38,929 nt of DNA from Acidilobaceae archaeon (GCA_027014125.1 JALWEI010000017.1:1-38929); one strand, 5' to 3'. Positions 1-8,342 are shown, numbered from the stretch's first letter. Numbers and translations: made by a program. Notes: generated from the sequence alone by a model not told the origin.

Positions 1-2
1 CC

Positions 3-656
3 TCACCGCCTAGGAGGCTCCAGCACCAGCACGCTAGTCCTACTAGGCAGGCTAGACAGCTCAACCCTGCTAGACTCAGGCCTAACCCTCGGAGCCTTAA
101 CTATGTTGAGGAACCTATCCAAGGGATCCAGGGGCAGCGTGGAGCCGGGAATCCAATAGTGCATGGGGACCACAAGCCTAGGCCTAGCCTCCTCAACTAT
201 CCTCCAAGCCTCCTGGGCATCAATAGTATAAGTGCCGCCAACCGGGATCATGAGGACATCCACACCCCTAACCCACTCAAGGTCCTCACCCTCAAGCAGA
301 TGACCCAAATCCCCGAGGTGAACAAGGGTCAACCCCTCCACGCTTATCTTATACCCGACAACCTCGCCCCGAAGCCTGCCACGAGCCTTATCATGATAGA
401 AGCGGCGCCCCTCAACACTAAACGGTGGCAGGCTAAACCTGCCAACCCTCCACCTGACAACCCTAGACCCCGGGCCCGAGGCGACCTCGAAGGCATTATG
501 ATCGAAGTGGTTATGTGTCGAGAGCACGTAGTCAGCCGTAACCCTACAAGTCGGAAGGTTTATACTACCACCATCATGAGGATCAATCGCCATGAGCCTC
601 GAGGAGGAGCGAAGCAGGAAGTAAGAGTGGCCACACCACTCAAGCTCCACAGCCAT
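3..656 (-). CDS. Metallo-beta-lactamase-fold hydrolase (UPF0173/UlaG-like)
   Basis: The 217-residue protein has the metal-binding signature HNHFDH near residue 48, preceded by an N-terminal WCGHSYF segment and followed by HLGDLGH near residue 113 and MHYW near residue 165. These fit a dinuclear-zinc metallo-beta-lactamase fold of the compact UPF0173 type. The substrate cannot be read from sequence; such proteins hydrolyse ester, phosphodiester or lactone bonds in the cytoplasm. The ATG start lies just after a GGTGGTG ribosome-binding-like stretch. The gene is complete, with its stop three bases inside the window edge. It is divergent from pgk and shares its promoter region. Confidence 0.85.
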   Translation of the reverse strand: MAVELEWCGHSYFLLRSSSRLMAIDPHDGGSINLPTCRVTADYVLSTHNHFDHNAFEVASGPGSRVVRWRVGRFSLPPFSVEGRRFYHDKARGRLRGEVVGYKISVEGLTLVHLGDLGHLLEGEDLEWVRGVDVLMIPVGGTYTIDAQEAWRIVEEARPRLVVPMHYWIPGSTLPLDPLDRFLNIVKAPRVRPESSRVELSSLPSRTSVLVLEPPRR

Positions 657-689
657 GACCAGACACCACCATGACTATACCACCGGCAA

Positions 690-707
690 GGGGGTATATG
701 CTTAAAT
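690..707. promoter_or_regulatory. Shared divergent promoter, MBL protein / pgk
   Basis: A GTATATGCTTAAATT stretch reads as a TATA-like box on both strands. On the plus strand it predicts a transcript start near 730, thirteen bases before the proposed pgk start at 743. On the minus strand it predicts a start near 675, about 20 bases before the hydrolase ATG. This is inference from archaeal TATA-to-start spacing. Confidence 0.5.
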
Positions 708-742
708 TCCACCGCCCCCCAGCGCCTCCACAGGGAGCCTTA

Positions 743-1984
743 GTGACGTTTACCTACAACGGTAAGACAATCGCCTCCCTAGAGGACCTAGACATAAAGG
801 GGAAACGGGTCCTACTCAGGGTCGACATAAACTCTCCAATAGGAAGCGAGGGACTCCTAGACGATACAAGGCTCAGAATGCACGCCCCCACAATAAAGAG
901 GCTAACAGAGGAGGGGGCCGGGGTCGCCGTGATCAGCCACCAAGGCCGTCCCCTCGAAGACGACTTCACCAGGCTCAAGGCCCACGCCGAGAGGCTAGCC
1001 GAGATACTAGGCATGGAGGTGGAGTACGTACCCGACATAATAGGCCCCTACGCACTCAGAAGGATCAAGGAGCTCCAACCGGGAAGAGTAGTGATGCTAG
1101 ACAACACCAGGCTCCTCTCGGAAGACTATATACAGGCCAGCCCAGAGGCCCACGCATCCTCCATACTAGTAACAGAGCTCTCCCCCCACTTCAACTACTA
1201 CATAAACGACGCCTTCGCAGTCAGCCACAGGAGCCAGGCAAGCGTAGTAGGCTTCCCACTCAGGCTCCCCTCAGCCGGGGGCCCCCTAATGGAGAAGGAG
1301 GTAGAAGCACTATCACGGGTACTCCACGGCGGCGAGCGGCCGAAGACACTAGTCCTGGGAGGGGCAAAGCTAGGAGACGCGATCAAGCTCATAAAGAGCC
1401 TAGTAGAGACGGGGAGCGTGGATGAAATACTAACCACAGGCCTAGTCTCACTCCTCTTCCACCTAGCCATGGGCACCAGGCTCCCACCAGCAGTAGAGGC
1501 ACTCATAAGGGAGAAGGCCGGGGGAGAGGCCGTAGTAGAAGCCAGGAGACTAGCCGCAGCCGGGGCACCCATAAGGGTGCCCCTAGACTACATGGTAGAG
1601 GTAGACGGCGGAGTGGAGATACAGCCAGCCAAAACCCTGCGGGGCAGCCCCAAGGACATAGGGCCATCAACAATAGAATACTACAGGTACAAACTAGCCC
1701 GGTCCAGGGTAACAGTACTCAGGGGCCCGGCAGGCGTCATAGAAGACCCCCGCTTCAGGAGAGGCACGGAAGAGCTACTCAGAGCCGCCCTAGAATCAGG
1801 GGCCTACGTCATCCTAGGAGGAGGCCACTTCAACGCGATCCTATCCAGAATGCCCAGGAGCCTCGTAGAGAGGGTAGGGCACATAAGCAGCGGGGGCGGG
1901 GCAATGATATATTTCCTAACAAGGAAACCCCTACCCGGGCTCGAGGCCCTAGCAGAGTCCTACAAGAGGTTCTGGGGAGGGTGA
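743..1984 (+). CDS. pgk: Phosphoglycerate kinase
   Basis: Catalyses interconversion of 1,3-bisphosphoglycerate plus ADP with 3-phosphoglycerate plus ATP in central carbon metabolism. The protein opens with the family signature KGKRVLLRVDINSP and carries SHQGRP, FVGGAK-equivalent LGGAKLGD and a C-terminal LGGGHF nucleotide-binding loop, at the usual archaeal length (about 413 residues). The frame stays open upstream to an ATG at 671. I prefer the GTG at 743 because GGGAG lies six bases before it and the predicted transcript from the TATA box at about 700 would begin near 730. The stop is seven bases before gap, so the two glycolytic genes form an operon. Confidence 0.96.
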   Translation: MTFTYNGKTIASLEDLDIKGKRVLLRVDINSPIGSEGLLDDTRLRMHAPTIKRLTEEGAGVAVISHQGRPLEDDFTRLKAHAERLAEILGMEVEYVPDIIGPYALRRIKELQPGRVVMLDNTRLLSEDYIQASPEAHASSILVTELSPHFNYYINDAFAVSHRSQASVVGFPLRLPSAGGPLMEKEVEALSRVLHGGERPKTLVLGGAKLGDAIKLIKSLVETGSVDEILTTGLVSLLFHLAMGTRLPPAVEALIREKAGGEAVVEARRLAAAGAPIRVPLDYMVEVDGGVEIQPAKTLRGSPKDIGPSTIEYYRYKLARSRVTVLRGPAGVIEDPRFRRGTEELLRAALESGAYVILGGGHFNAILSRMPRSLVERVGHISSGGGAMIYFLTRKPLPGLEALAESYKRFWGG

Positions 1985-1991
1985 CACAGGG

Positions 1992-3020
1992 TTGAGCGTG
2001 AAGGTGGGGATAAACGGGCTCGGAACCATAGGCAGGAGGGTCGCACGCGCTATAACACTCCAAAGCGACATGAAGCTAGTAGGGGCAGTCAAGACAAGGC
2101 CAGACTACACAGCCCTCCAGGCAGCAGCCGCGGGTATACCACTCTACACCCCAAGCCAGGAGGAGGCGGAGGCCTTCGACAAGGCAGGTATAAGGGTTGA
2201 GGGGACCCTCCAGGACCTGCTAGCAAAGGTAGACGTGATCGTGGATGCAACCCCCGGAGGCGTGGGGGAGCGCTACAAGGGCATCTACGAGGAGGCCGGG
2301 GTAAGGCAGATCTTCCAGGGCGGCGAGAAGGCGAGGGTAGCAGAGGCGTCATTCAGCACGCTATGCAACTACAGCGAGGCACTAGGCCTCAAGAGCCTCA
2401 GGGTAGTCTCATGCAACACCACAGGCCTCCTAAGGCTGATATGCACACTCCACAGGAGCATGGGCGTCAAGAGGGTCCAGGCGGTCCTCATAAGGAGGGC
2501 AGCAGACCCAAGGGAGGTCAAGAAGGGCCCTATAAACTCGATAAACCTAAACCCACCCACAACACCCAGCCACCACGCACTAGACGTCAAGACAGTACTG
2601 CCATGGCTGGAGATAACGACCTCAGCAGTCGTAGTCCCAACCACGCTCATGCACGTCCACCACGTAACCCTCGAGCTCGAGAAGAGGGCAACGGTCAGGG
2701 ACGTCGTAGAGGCCCTAGCAGGGGCACCCAGGATAATGCTCATAGACACCGGGGTAACCGGTATAAGAGGCACCGCCCAGCTAATGGACGCAGCCCGCCA
2801 CGCGAGGCCGGCAGGAGACCTCCCAGAACTGGTAGTATTCGAGGACTCGATACACGTGGAGGAGAACCGGGTAACACTATTCCAGGCAGTACACCAGGAA
2901 TCAATAGTAGTCCCGGAGAACATAGACGCAATCAGGGCAGCAACCAGGCTAGTGGAGGACCCCTGGGAGGCCATCACTAGGACAGACGATAGTCTAGGCC
3001 TCACAAAGAGGCTATTCTAG
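1992..3020 (+). CDS. gap: Glyceraldehyde-3-phosphate dehydrogenase (archaeal, phosphorylating)
   Basis: Interconverts glyceraldehyde 3-phosphate and 1,3-bisphosphoglycerate with NAD(P), the step coupled to phosphoglycerate kinase. The N-terminal Rossmann motif VGINGLGTIGRRVA and the catalytic cysteine in VSCNTTGL (about residue 141) are clear. The 342-residue length fits the archaeal type II family. The start is TTG, with the GGGAGGGTGA at the end of pgk as ribosome-binding site. It is co-transcribed with pgk. In hyperthermophiles with a ferredoxin-dependent glycolytic bypass this enzyme works mainly in gluconeogenesis; which direction applies here is inference. Confidence 0.96.
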   Translation: MSVKVGINGLGTIGRRVARAITLQSDMKLVGAVKTRPDYTALQAAAAGIPLYTPSQEEAEAFDKAGIRVEGTLQDLLAKVDVIVDATPGGVGERYKGIYEEAGVRQIFQGGEKARVAEASFSTLCNYSEALGLKSLRVVSCNTTGLLRLICTLHRSMGVKRVQAVLIRRAADPREVKKGPINSINLNPPTTPSHHALDVKTVLPWLEITTSAVVVPTTLMHVHHVTLELEKRATVRDVVEALAGAPRIMLIDTGVTGIRGTAQLMDAARHARPAGDLPELVVFEDSIHVEENRVTLFQAVHQESIVVPENIDAIRAATRLVEDPWEAITRTDDSLGLTKRLF

Positions 3021-3082
3021 GCGCGCCCCCAACTCACGCATAAATAACTCGAAACCACACATGCCATACACGATGATGGGCC

Positions 3083-4300
3083 ATGGTAGACGGTACCAGG
3101 TTCTATGCTGACCGGATGAAGAACGTTAGGGCTAGCGACATAAGGGAGATACTAAAGCTGACAGAGGGGAGGGATGTAATAAGCCTAGCCGGGGGGCTCC
3201 CAGACCCCAGGGTATTCCCCCGCGAGGAGCTAATAGACATAATGAGGAGCATAGTAGAGGAGAGCCTAGAATCAGCCCTCCAATACTCCCCCACCAAGGG
3301 CGCCACCCCATTCAGGGAGACCCTGAGAGGATTCCTCCGGGACAACGGGGTGAGGGTGAGGAGCGGTGACGACATAATAGTAACCACGGGCAGCCAGCAG
3401 TCCCTATTCCTGGCCGCCCAAGTCCTAGTCAGCCCCGGCGACGTGGTCATAGTGGAGGAGCCAGGATACCTGGCCGCGATAAACGTGTTCAACTACGCCC
3501 AGGCCAAGATGGTCGGGGCCAGGGTGGACGAGCACGGCATGGACCCCGAGGTTGTGGAGGAGAAGGTAAAGAGGCTCCAGGGCGAGGGCAGGAGGGTCAA
3601 GCTAGTATACACCAACCCGACCAGCCAGAACCCAACCGGGTCCACGATGACCCTAGAGAGGAGGAAGCACCTCCTAGAGATAGCGTCACGCTACGACCTC
3701 CTAATAATAGAGGACGACCCCTACAGCTTCTTCACCTTCGAGGAGGACAAGCCTCCGTACCTGAAAACCCTAGACACGGAGGGCAGGGTCATATACACAA
3801 GCACCTTCAGCAAGATACTCATGCCCGGGGTCAGGCTAGGCTGGACCCTGGCCGACGAGTCCATAGTAGCAGGGATGGAGTCACTAAAACAAATGGTAGA
3901 CCTACACAGCGCAACGCTAAGCCAGTACATAGCAATGGAGTCGATAAAGAGGGGGATAGTGGCGAGCACAATAGACAGGGCCCGGGCCATATACAAGGAG
4001 AAGAGGGACGCCCTGATAGAGACACTAGAAGAGGAGCTAGCAGGGCTAGCCACGTGGACAAGGCCGATAGGAGGATTCTTCACAATGGTAGAGCTACACC
4101 CATCAATAAACGCCAGGAGCCTCCTAGTAGAGGCAATAGAGAAGAAGGGAGTGGCATTCGTACCAGGAGACAGCTTCTACGTGGAGGAGAAGAAGATGAA
4201 CACGATGAGGCTAAGCTACAGCTTCCCACCGGCAGAGGTAATCAGGGTAGGGGCACGCAGGCTAGCAGAGCTAGTAAAGGAGAAGACCCCAACCAGCTAG
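3083..4300 (+). CDS. PLP-dependent aminotransferase, fold type I (LysN/2-aminoadipate type)
   Basis: A 405-residue class I/II aminotransferase. Visible features are the N-terminal SLAGGLPDP segment, the TTGSQQSL phosphate-binding turn, NPTSQNPTG, the EDDPY aspartate that holds the pyridine nitrogen, and the Schiff-base lysine in TFSKILMPGVRLGW (about K244). The closest recognisable group is archaeal 2-aminoadipate/aromatic/branched-chain aminotransferases, including LysN. With lysW and a lysX/argX-type ligase elsewhere in the window, a role in lysine or arginine synthesis by the carrier-protein route is possible, but aromatic or multisubstrate activity cannot be excluded. A TATA-like ATAAATAA lies near 3039-3046. 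Confidence 0.88.
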   Translation: MVDGTRFYADRMKNVRASDIREILKLTEGRDVISLAGGLPDPRVFPREELIDIMRSIVEESLESALQYSPTKGATPFRETLRGFLRDNGVRVRSGDDIIVTTGSQQSLFLAAQVLVSPGDVVIVEEPGYLAAINVFNYAQAKMVGARVDEHGMDPEVVEEKVKRLQGEGRRVKLVYTNPTSQNPTGSTMTLERRKHLLEIASRYDLLIIEDDPYSFFTFEEDKPPYLKTLDTEGRVIYTSTFSKILMPGVRLGWTLADESIVAGMESLKQMVDLHSATLSQYIAMESIKRGIVASTIDRARAIYKEKRDALIETLEEELAGLATWTRPIGGFFTMVELHPSINARSLLVEAIEKKGVAFVPGDSFYVEEKKMNTMRLSYSFPPAEVIRVGARRLAELVKEKTPTS

Positions 4301-4346
4301 CACGGCGGCCCCTGACCCCCTTATAACACCTGCCCTGCATTAAATC

Positions 4347-4736
4347 ATGGGACCGGTGCCTAGCAAAGTGGCCAGATTCCTCCACAACCTCAGCAAGGAT
4401 GCGAGGCGCAGGATAATAGAGGTAATGCTATACGCCCGGAGCCAGAGGAGCCTAGCAGAAGAGCTAGGCATAACCCCAGCAGCAGTAAACAAGTACCTTA
4501 CAGGCAAGACCCACCCCAGCGACCGGGTCATGGAGAGGATCCTAGAGATCGCCTCCAGCGAGGAGGCACTATTGATCTCAAAGATCATAGCCGAGGACCT
4601 AGCCAAGAGCATGGAAGAATACCTAGCATGGGCAGCAGACAGGCGGGCCCTACACCCAGACTCGCTCAGGACACTAGAGCAAACCATAAACAGGGCCAGG
4701 CTACTCTCCCTCGCCGGCAGGATGACGATCACCTAG
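4347..4736 (+). CDS. Helix-turn-helix DNA-binding protein (XRE-like)
   Basis: A 129-residue protein with a helix-turn-helix at about residues 33-58 (SLAEELGITPAAVNKYLTG) followed by a helical C-terminal part. A CTTATAAC box lies about 25 bases before the ATG, so the message is probably leaderless. The target is unknown. The end overlaps the convergent gene at 4701-5096 by 36 bases. The HTH resembles those in archaeal regulators and the N-terminal domains of crenarchaeal integrases, but no catalytic domain follows. Confidence 0.7.
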   Translation: MGPVPSKVARFLHNLSKDARRRIIEVMLYARSQRSLAEELGITPAAVNKYLTGKTHPSDRVMERILEIASSEEALLISKIIAEDLAKSMEEYLAWAADRRALHPDSLRTLEQTINRARLLSLAGRMTIT

Positions 4737-5096
4737 CCCCCTAAGCCTCAGGAAGCCCCAGTGCTCGGCAGCCTCCACAAGCCACGAGGCAAGTAGCCTC
4801 GCAATAAGCCTCCTAGCATCCTCATCCCCCACCGGGGCCCCGTACATCCTATAAGCCTCAGCCGCAACCCCGGGATCAACCCTCTCCAGCATAACCTCCT
4901 CCAGCCTATCCAGCAGATCCCCAAGCCTGCCAGCCTCCCTGGCCAGCCTAGAGGCTAGCCTATAATCCTCCTCCCTAAGCATAGCCCTCTCCACGAGATC
5001 CTCCCTACCAGCCCTCCGGGCAGCCTCCCAGTAGAGGAACAAAGGCTCATAGTCACCAGCGATCCTACCACTAGCAAACGGCGGCCTCCTACGCAT
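4701..5096 (-). CDS. Conserved-looking hypothetical protein
   Basis: A 131-residue, Arg/Glu/Leu-rich, predicted all-helical protein with no membrane segment or family motif that I recognise. Codon use matches the neighbouring core genes, which supports it being real. Its 3' end overlaps the convergent HTH gene by 36 bases. A TTTAAA lies directly against the ATG, too close to serve as the TATA box for this start, so a TTG near codon 19 is an alternative start. Confidence 0.55.
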   Translation of the reverse strand: MRRRPPFASGRIAGDYEPLFLYWEAARRAGREDLVERAMLREEDYRLASRLAREAGRLGDLLDRLEEVMLERVDPGVAAEAYRMYGAPVGDEDARRLIARLLASWLVEAAEHWGFLRLRGLGDRHPAGEGE

Positions 5097-5168
5097 TTAA
5101 ACACACCAGCCACTACACCATACCAGGCCACACCGGGGATAAAACGCCAGTGGAGGTAGATCCAGGGC

Positions 5169-5804
5169 GTGGATGTATTCGTACTCGACACCACAGCCAT
5201 CACAGAGGCTAGGATAAGGGCAACACTAGGCCTACAAACCATAGAAGAGGTGGTAAGACACGTAACCCCACTACTCAGAGACGCCCGCATAAAGGCAGGA
5301 GCCCGCTTCTACATGACACCCACAACATGGAACGAGCTCAGGAGAAGCCTAGTAGGAAACAACGTACCACTAGACCTAATCCAGGAACTAGCAACATGGA
5401 TCACAGTGAAAGCGCCCGACAAGCTCTCTCTAAAAATACCGGCAGCAATATTCTCAGAATACGTAGCAGACGTCAGGAGAAGACTCTACAAGGGACTAAG
5501 AGTAGCAGAATACGCAGCCAGAAGAGCGGCAAGAGACTGCGCAGGAGCCGGGAACGACTGCCTCAACAACATAATAAGAGACGTGAGAGACAAGTACAGG
5601 GAAGCAACAAGAAAAGGACTAGTAGACAGCATAGAAGACCTAGACACAATACTACTAGCCCTAGAACTAAAAGCAATAGTAGTAGCAAGCGACGAAGGCA
5701 TAACGAAACTAGCCCAACAACTAGGAGTAATACACATAGACCCCACAGACTTCATACAAGCACTTACAAGAATAGTAAAAGCCTTCACACAGGAAACAAA
5801 ATAA
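5169..5804 (+). CDS. HARP, RNA-free ribonuclease P (UPF0278, PIN-like)
   Basis: The 211-residue protein matches the Homolog of Aquifex RNase P family, formerly UPF0278 or RNA ligase partner. It begins MDVFVLDTT, then has FYMTPTTWNELRR, a central helical protrusion with LRVAEYAARRAARD, and the acidic C-terminal PIN motif DSIEDLD (about residues 153-159) with ASDEG near 176. HARP trims the 5' leader of pre-tRNA without an RNA subunit. The GTG start is supported by GGAGGT ten bases upstream and by the match of its first residues to the family. It sits 31 bases before a tRNA-Thr gene. Most archaea with HARP also keep RNA-based RNase P, so it may be accessory here. Confidence 0.9.
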   Translation: MDVFVLDTTAITEARIRATLGLQTIEEVVRHVTPLLRDARIKAGARFYMTPTTWNELRRSLVGNNVPLDLIQELATWITVKAPDKLSLKIPAAIFSEYVADVRRRLYKGLRVAEYAARRAARDCAGAGNDCLNNIIRDVRDKYREATRKGLVDSIEDLDTILLALELKAIVVASDEGITKLAQQLGVIHIDPTDFIQALTRIVKAFTQETK

Positions 5805-5835
5805 ACCCAACCCAGAGACAACGACAAACCAGGGA

Positions 5836-5947
5836 GCCGCCGTAGCTCAGCGGCAGAGCGCCGGCCTCGTACGGGCACCAGGCACACCGAAGCCGGCGCA
5901 CCCGAGAAAGCCGGTGGTCGCGGGTTCGAATCCCGCCGGCGGCTCCA
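5836..5947 (+). tRNA. tRNA-Thr (CGT), intron-containing
   Basis: The acceptor GCCGCCG pairs with CGGCGGC, followed by discriminator T and an encoded CCA. The D stem is GCTC/GAGC, the T arm is GCGGG-TTCGAAT-CCCGC, and the anticodon stem CCGGC pairs with GCCGG across an intron. The loop reads CT-CGT-A, then the intron, then A, giving anticodon CGT (threonine). Discriminator U fits archaeal tRNA-Thr. Confidence 0.95.
5872..5908 (+). other. 37-nt tRNA-Thr intron with bulge-helix-bulge
   Basis: The intron lies at the canonical 37/38 position. CTCG of the exon (5866-5869) pairs with CGAG of the intron (5903-5906), forming the 4-bp central helix. The two 3-nt bulges are TA/C on the 5' side and AA/A on the 3' side, the standard substrate of the archaeal splicing endonuclease. 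Confidence 0.9.
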
Positions 5948-5989
5948 ACACATAAAGCCCCCATCAATATATACTATCAGCCAGATAGG

Positions 5990-7297
5990 GTGCAAAAAGT
6001 GAGGGTAACAGTAGCAAACTTTAAGTCAATATCAGAACTAGACATGAAGCTAGAAGACCTGACAATACTAATAGGACCCCCCTCCAGCGGTAAAAGCAAT
6101 ATTCTAGAGGCACTAGCGACTATGGGATATACAATAAAAACATTAATAGATCCCTATATAGAAGGATATAGTATAAAAGATAAAATATATATAGGAAATA
6201 TAAATAAATATATAAGAGGAGTAGTATGCAGAGATTTAATCAATAAGTTTTATGGAAGAAATAGTGCGGTTATAGAAGTAGATTATAATATATCCAGAGT
6301 AGTGTGTGGTGACGATCCAAATGTAGTACAGATATCACTCGCGTTGCAGGACTCCATATTACATAAAATAAAGGCAAGAATAGCGAGGCCGGATTTAGCA
6401 GCAAAACTAGACTTAGAGAATGTTGGAACTAGTGATATAAATAGTGAGAGATCAATTATATCATTAATATTATCATTATTATTGAATCTAGATAATATTA
6501 GTGTAATAACAGATCCATTTAAAGTAGAAGAGTCTAAGGTAGTTAGAATACCGCCTGGAAGAATTTCGGTAGTAGTTCCTAGACTATATGGTTTTGATAG
6601 GCTTCATGCTATCAATAATATTATAAGGGGAAAGACGGGGGCATTGTATCCAGTTAGTTATTTGGAAGAAAGTGCATTAAACTTATCAAGAATACTATAC
6701 GTAAATACAGGTATTCAAGAAGATATAAATACAATTCTAGAAGACTTTAGTGGAGTCAGAGTGATGCCGCTAAGTGATGGCAGACTAGCGTTTATTGACA
6801 GGAATAAGGAGGTGGGTCCAACAAGTATTAGCGATACGGTATTAAGGATGCTCTATGGATACACTGCACTGTTAGCCTCTAAACCAAAAACAATCACAAT
6901 CGAAAAAATAATGGCCCTTGATGAAAATGAAAAGACGCAGGTCCCGATCACACTAGAAATCGTACCGTTGATCATGCTTGAAGAGCCCGAGGCCCACATG
7001 TACCCGGCCGCGTTCTATAATTTAGCAGAGGCGGTAGCAGAGTCTATATCAATAGGCAACAAGGTAATGATAACTACACACAGTGGAAGATTAGCGCAAA
7101 TATTATGGGATCATATACTTAAGAAGCGTTATAGGGCCATAGTATATTATGTGCATCGTGGAGAAGACGGTAATACACGCGCCTACAAGGTTAACATGAA
7201 ATTACTAGCCGAATATATAGAAGATCTAGATTTAATTGTAAACGAACCACCCGATAAAATAGATCAGATGCTAAAAGATGGTATACTAGTAAGCTAG
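5990..7297 (+). CDS. AAA/ABC-type ATPase (OLD/RecF-like), candidate defence ATPase
   Basis: A 435-residue ATPase. It begins with the typical VTVANFKSISELD strand, followed by a Walker A loop GPPSSGKS at residues 29-36. Near residue 325 are a Walker B stretch with LIMLEEPEAHMYP and then the switch MITTHSGRL. This order is that of overcoming-lysogenization-defect and related SMC/RecF-like ATPases. No Toprim domain is fused at the C-terminus. Base composition is far more AT-rich than the flanking core genes, with ATA/TTA codons, so it was probably acquired. A TATATAC box about 20 bases upstream of the GTG suggests a leaderless message. It forms a pair with the next gene, between two tRNA genes. 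Confidence 0.8.
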   Translation: MQKVRVTVANFKSISELDMKLEDLTILIGPPSSGKSNILEALATMGYTIKTLIDPYIEGYSIKDKIYIGNINKYIRGVVCRDLINKFYGRNSAVIEVDYNISRVVCGDDPNVVQISLALQDSILHKIKARIARPDLAAKLDLENVGTSDINSERSIISLILSLLLNLDNISVITDPFKVEESKVVRIPPGRISVVVPRLYGFDRLHAINNIIRGKTGALYPVSYLEESALNLSRILYVNTGIQEDINTILEDFSGVRVMPLSDGRLAFIDRNKEVGPTSISDTVLRMLYGYTALLASKPKTITIEKIMALDENEKTQVPITLEIVPLIMLEEPEAHMYPAAFYNLAEAVAESISIGNKVMITTHSGRLAQILWDHILKKRYRAIVYYVHRGEDGNTRAYKVNMKLLAEYIEDLDLIVNEPPDKIDQMLKDGILVS

Positions 7298-7335
7298 TAA
7301 ACGTGTATACTATTATACTGTTACAGGTGGATACT

Positions 7336-7923
7336 ATGGACTTTAAGGAAAGGCCCATATACTATGCTGAATGCTGGCTAAACTATACTCTACTATACCT
7401 ACTTATGAAGGTACATTTAGGAGTACAAAGAAAACCCAGCCACTGTAGTGGCATGACGGAGTGCCTTAGAACCGCAAAGAGAGTAATTGAGAAATATAGT
7501 AGTAATAACTCTACAAAGATACTATTAATAGATCAGGAGGAAGCGGAAGAACATAGAATAATGTTATCATCATTTATCAATAAATTTAAATGTAGTAATT
7601 CTTGCAATAAAAAATCAAACAAAAATTATAATAAATATATTAGGATTTATAAGTGTGATGGAGGTTTAATTATTATAACTTTAAAAGGGCCGCCTGAAGA
7701 CGCTATCCTTCCTAATCTAGATCCAGAGATAAAATCTGCGTTGAAGAACCCTGATTCAAAAAAGAAATTCAAACAAAGTAAGTTACGTAGGAGTGTTGGC
7801 TTAATCGAATCCATGTTACTCAGAGAAGGGTTTGATTGTAGGGGGTTTAGTGACGTTGTATATAGGGGGCTTTGCCTGTTATACAAGGAGATTGAGAGGG
7901 TCGTTAGTGGTTGTATTGGTTAG
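7336..7923 (+). CDS. Small partner of the OLD-like ATPase, possibly Toprim-like
   Basis: The protein is about 195 residues, AT-rich like the ATPase before it, and ends three bases from the 3' end of the convergent tRNA-His. The frame is open from 7303. I choose the ATG at 7336 because AGGTGG lies five bases upstream. I see an early glutamate in YYAECWLN, a strand followed by acids in KILLIDQEE, and GPPEDAIL after a predicted strand. This order (Glu, then D-x-E, then E-D) weakly resembles compact Toprim domains such as DUF3226 or OLD nucleases. It is suggestive only; the protein has no motif I can assign with certainty. The middle is rich in Asn, Lys and Cys. Confidence 0.6.
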   Translation: MDFKERPIYYAECWLNYTLLYLLMKVHLGVQRKPSHCSGMTECLRTAKRVIEKYSSNNSTKILLIDQEEAEEHRIMLSSFINKFKCSNSCNKKSNKNYNKYIRIYKCDGGLIIITLKGPPEDAILPNLDPEIKSALKNPDSKKKFKQSKLRRSVGLIESMLLREGFDCRGFSDVVYRGLCLLYKEIERVVSGCIG

Positions 7924-7925
7924 TG

Positions 7926-8004
7926 TGGGGCCCGGGCCGGGATTTGAACCCGGGACCTCCGGATCCACAGTCCGGCGCTCTAACCAGGCTGAGCTACCCG
8001 GGCC
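7926..8004 (-). tRNA. tRNA-His (GTG)
   Basis: On the minus strand the acceptor GCCCGGG pairs with CCCGGGC, with an extra encoded G at position -1 as expected for tRNA-His, discriminator C, and encoded CCA. The anticodon loop CTGTGGA between CCGGA and TCCGG gives GTG. The T arm is CCGGG-TTCAAAT-CCCGG. There is no intron. Confidence 0.96.
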
Positions 8005-8115
8005 ATGCCTGGTCGCCAGGGTAGATCCTCATCGCCCCTCACTGGGGGCTCGTGGGCCGGGCCCCAGCACCGTTAGGAGGGCTTGGGTCTGGGTGGGTTT
8101 TTATTGTTGTTGGTG
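8005..8115 (-). other. Structured spacer between rps27e and tRNA-His
   Basis: This 111-bp gap is GC-rich and contains two hairpin-forming stretches on the minus strand: CTGGGG pairing with CCCCAG around 8041-8068, and CCTGG-CGA-CCAGG at 8007-8019. An AATAAAAACC near 8096-8105 could be a TATA box, which would give tRNA-His a leader of about 70 nt. A GATGAGG resembles a box C, but no box D is present, so I do not call a C/D RNA. Confidence 0.3.
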
Positions 8116-8334
8116 CTAGGCTAGGATCCTCTCGATCTTCCCGAGTATCTGGGCCTTGCCGCCGGTTGGCTTGACTAGGAGCTCGCCGCAGGATAGGCAC
8201 CTTGCCGGGAAGGTAGAGTGGCTGAACACCACCTGCCTGTGGCCGCAGTTGGGGCATGTTACCAGTATGAACCTGCTCCTGGGCTGGGGTATTAGGATCT
8301 TCCTCCTCCTGCCTCCGGCCTGGGGCATGCTCAT
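8116..8334 (-). CDS. rps27e: Ribosomal protein eS27 (S27e)
   Basis: A 72-residue small-subunit protein with the zinc-finger pattern CPNCGH (residues about 28-33) and CLSCGE (about 47-52), typical of archaeal and eukaryal eS27. It lies eight bases after rpl44e on the same strand; the eL44-eS27 pair is a common archaeal operon. Confidence 0.95.
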   Translation of the reverse strand: MSMPQAGGRRRKILIPQPRSRFILVTCPNCGHRQVVFSHSTFPARCLSCGELLVKPTGGKAQILGKIERILA

Positions 8335-8342
8335 CCCCTAGC

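Noticed and set aside
159-674. 171-codon plus-strand ORF
   Set aside because: It is antisense to the metallo-beta-lactamase gene, and its protein is Pro/His/Arg-rich without motifs.
5486-5995. 169-codon minus-strand ORF across HARP and tRNA-Thr
   Set aside because: It runs antisense through a confident protein gene and a tRNA, and its protein has no family features.
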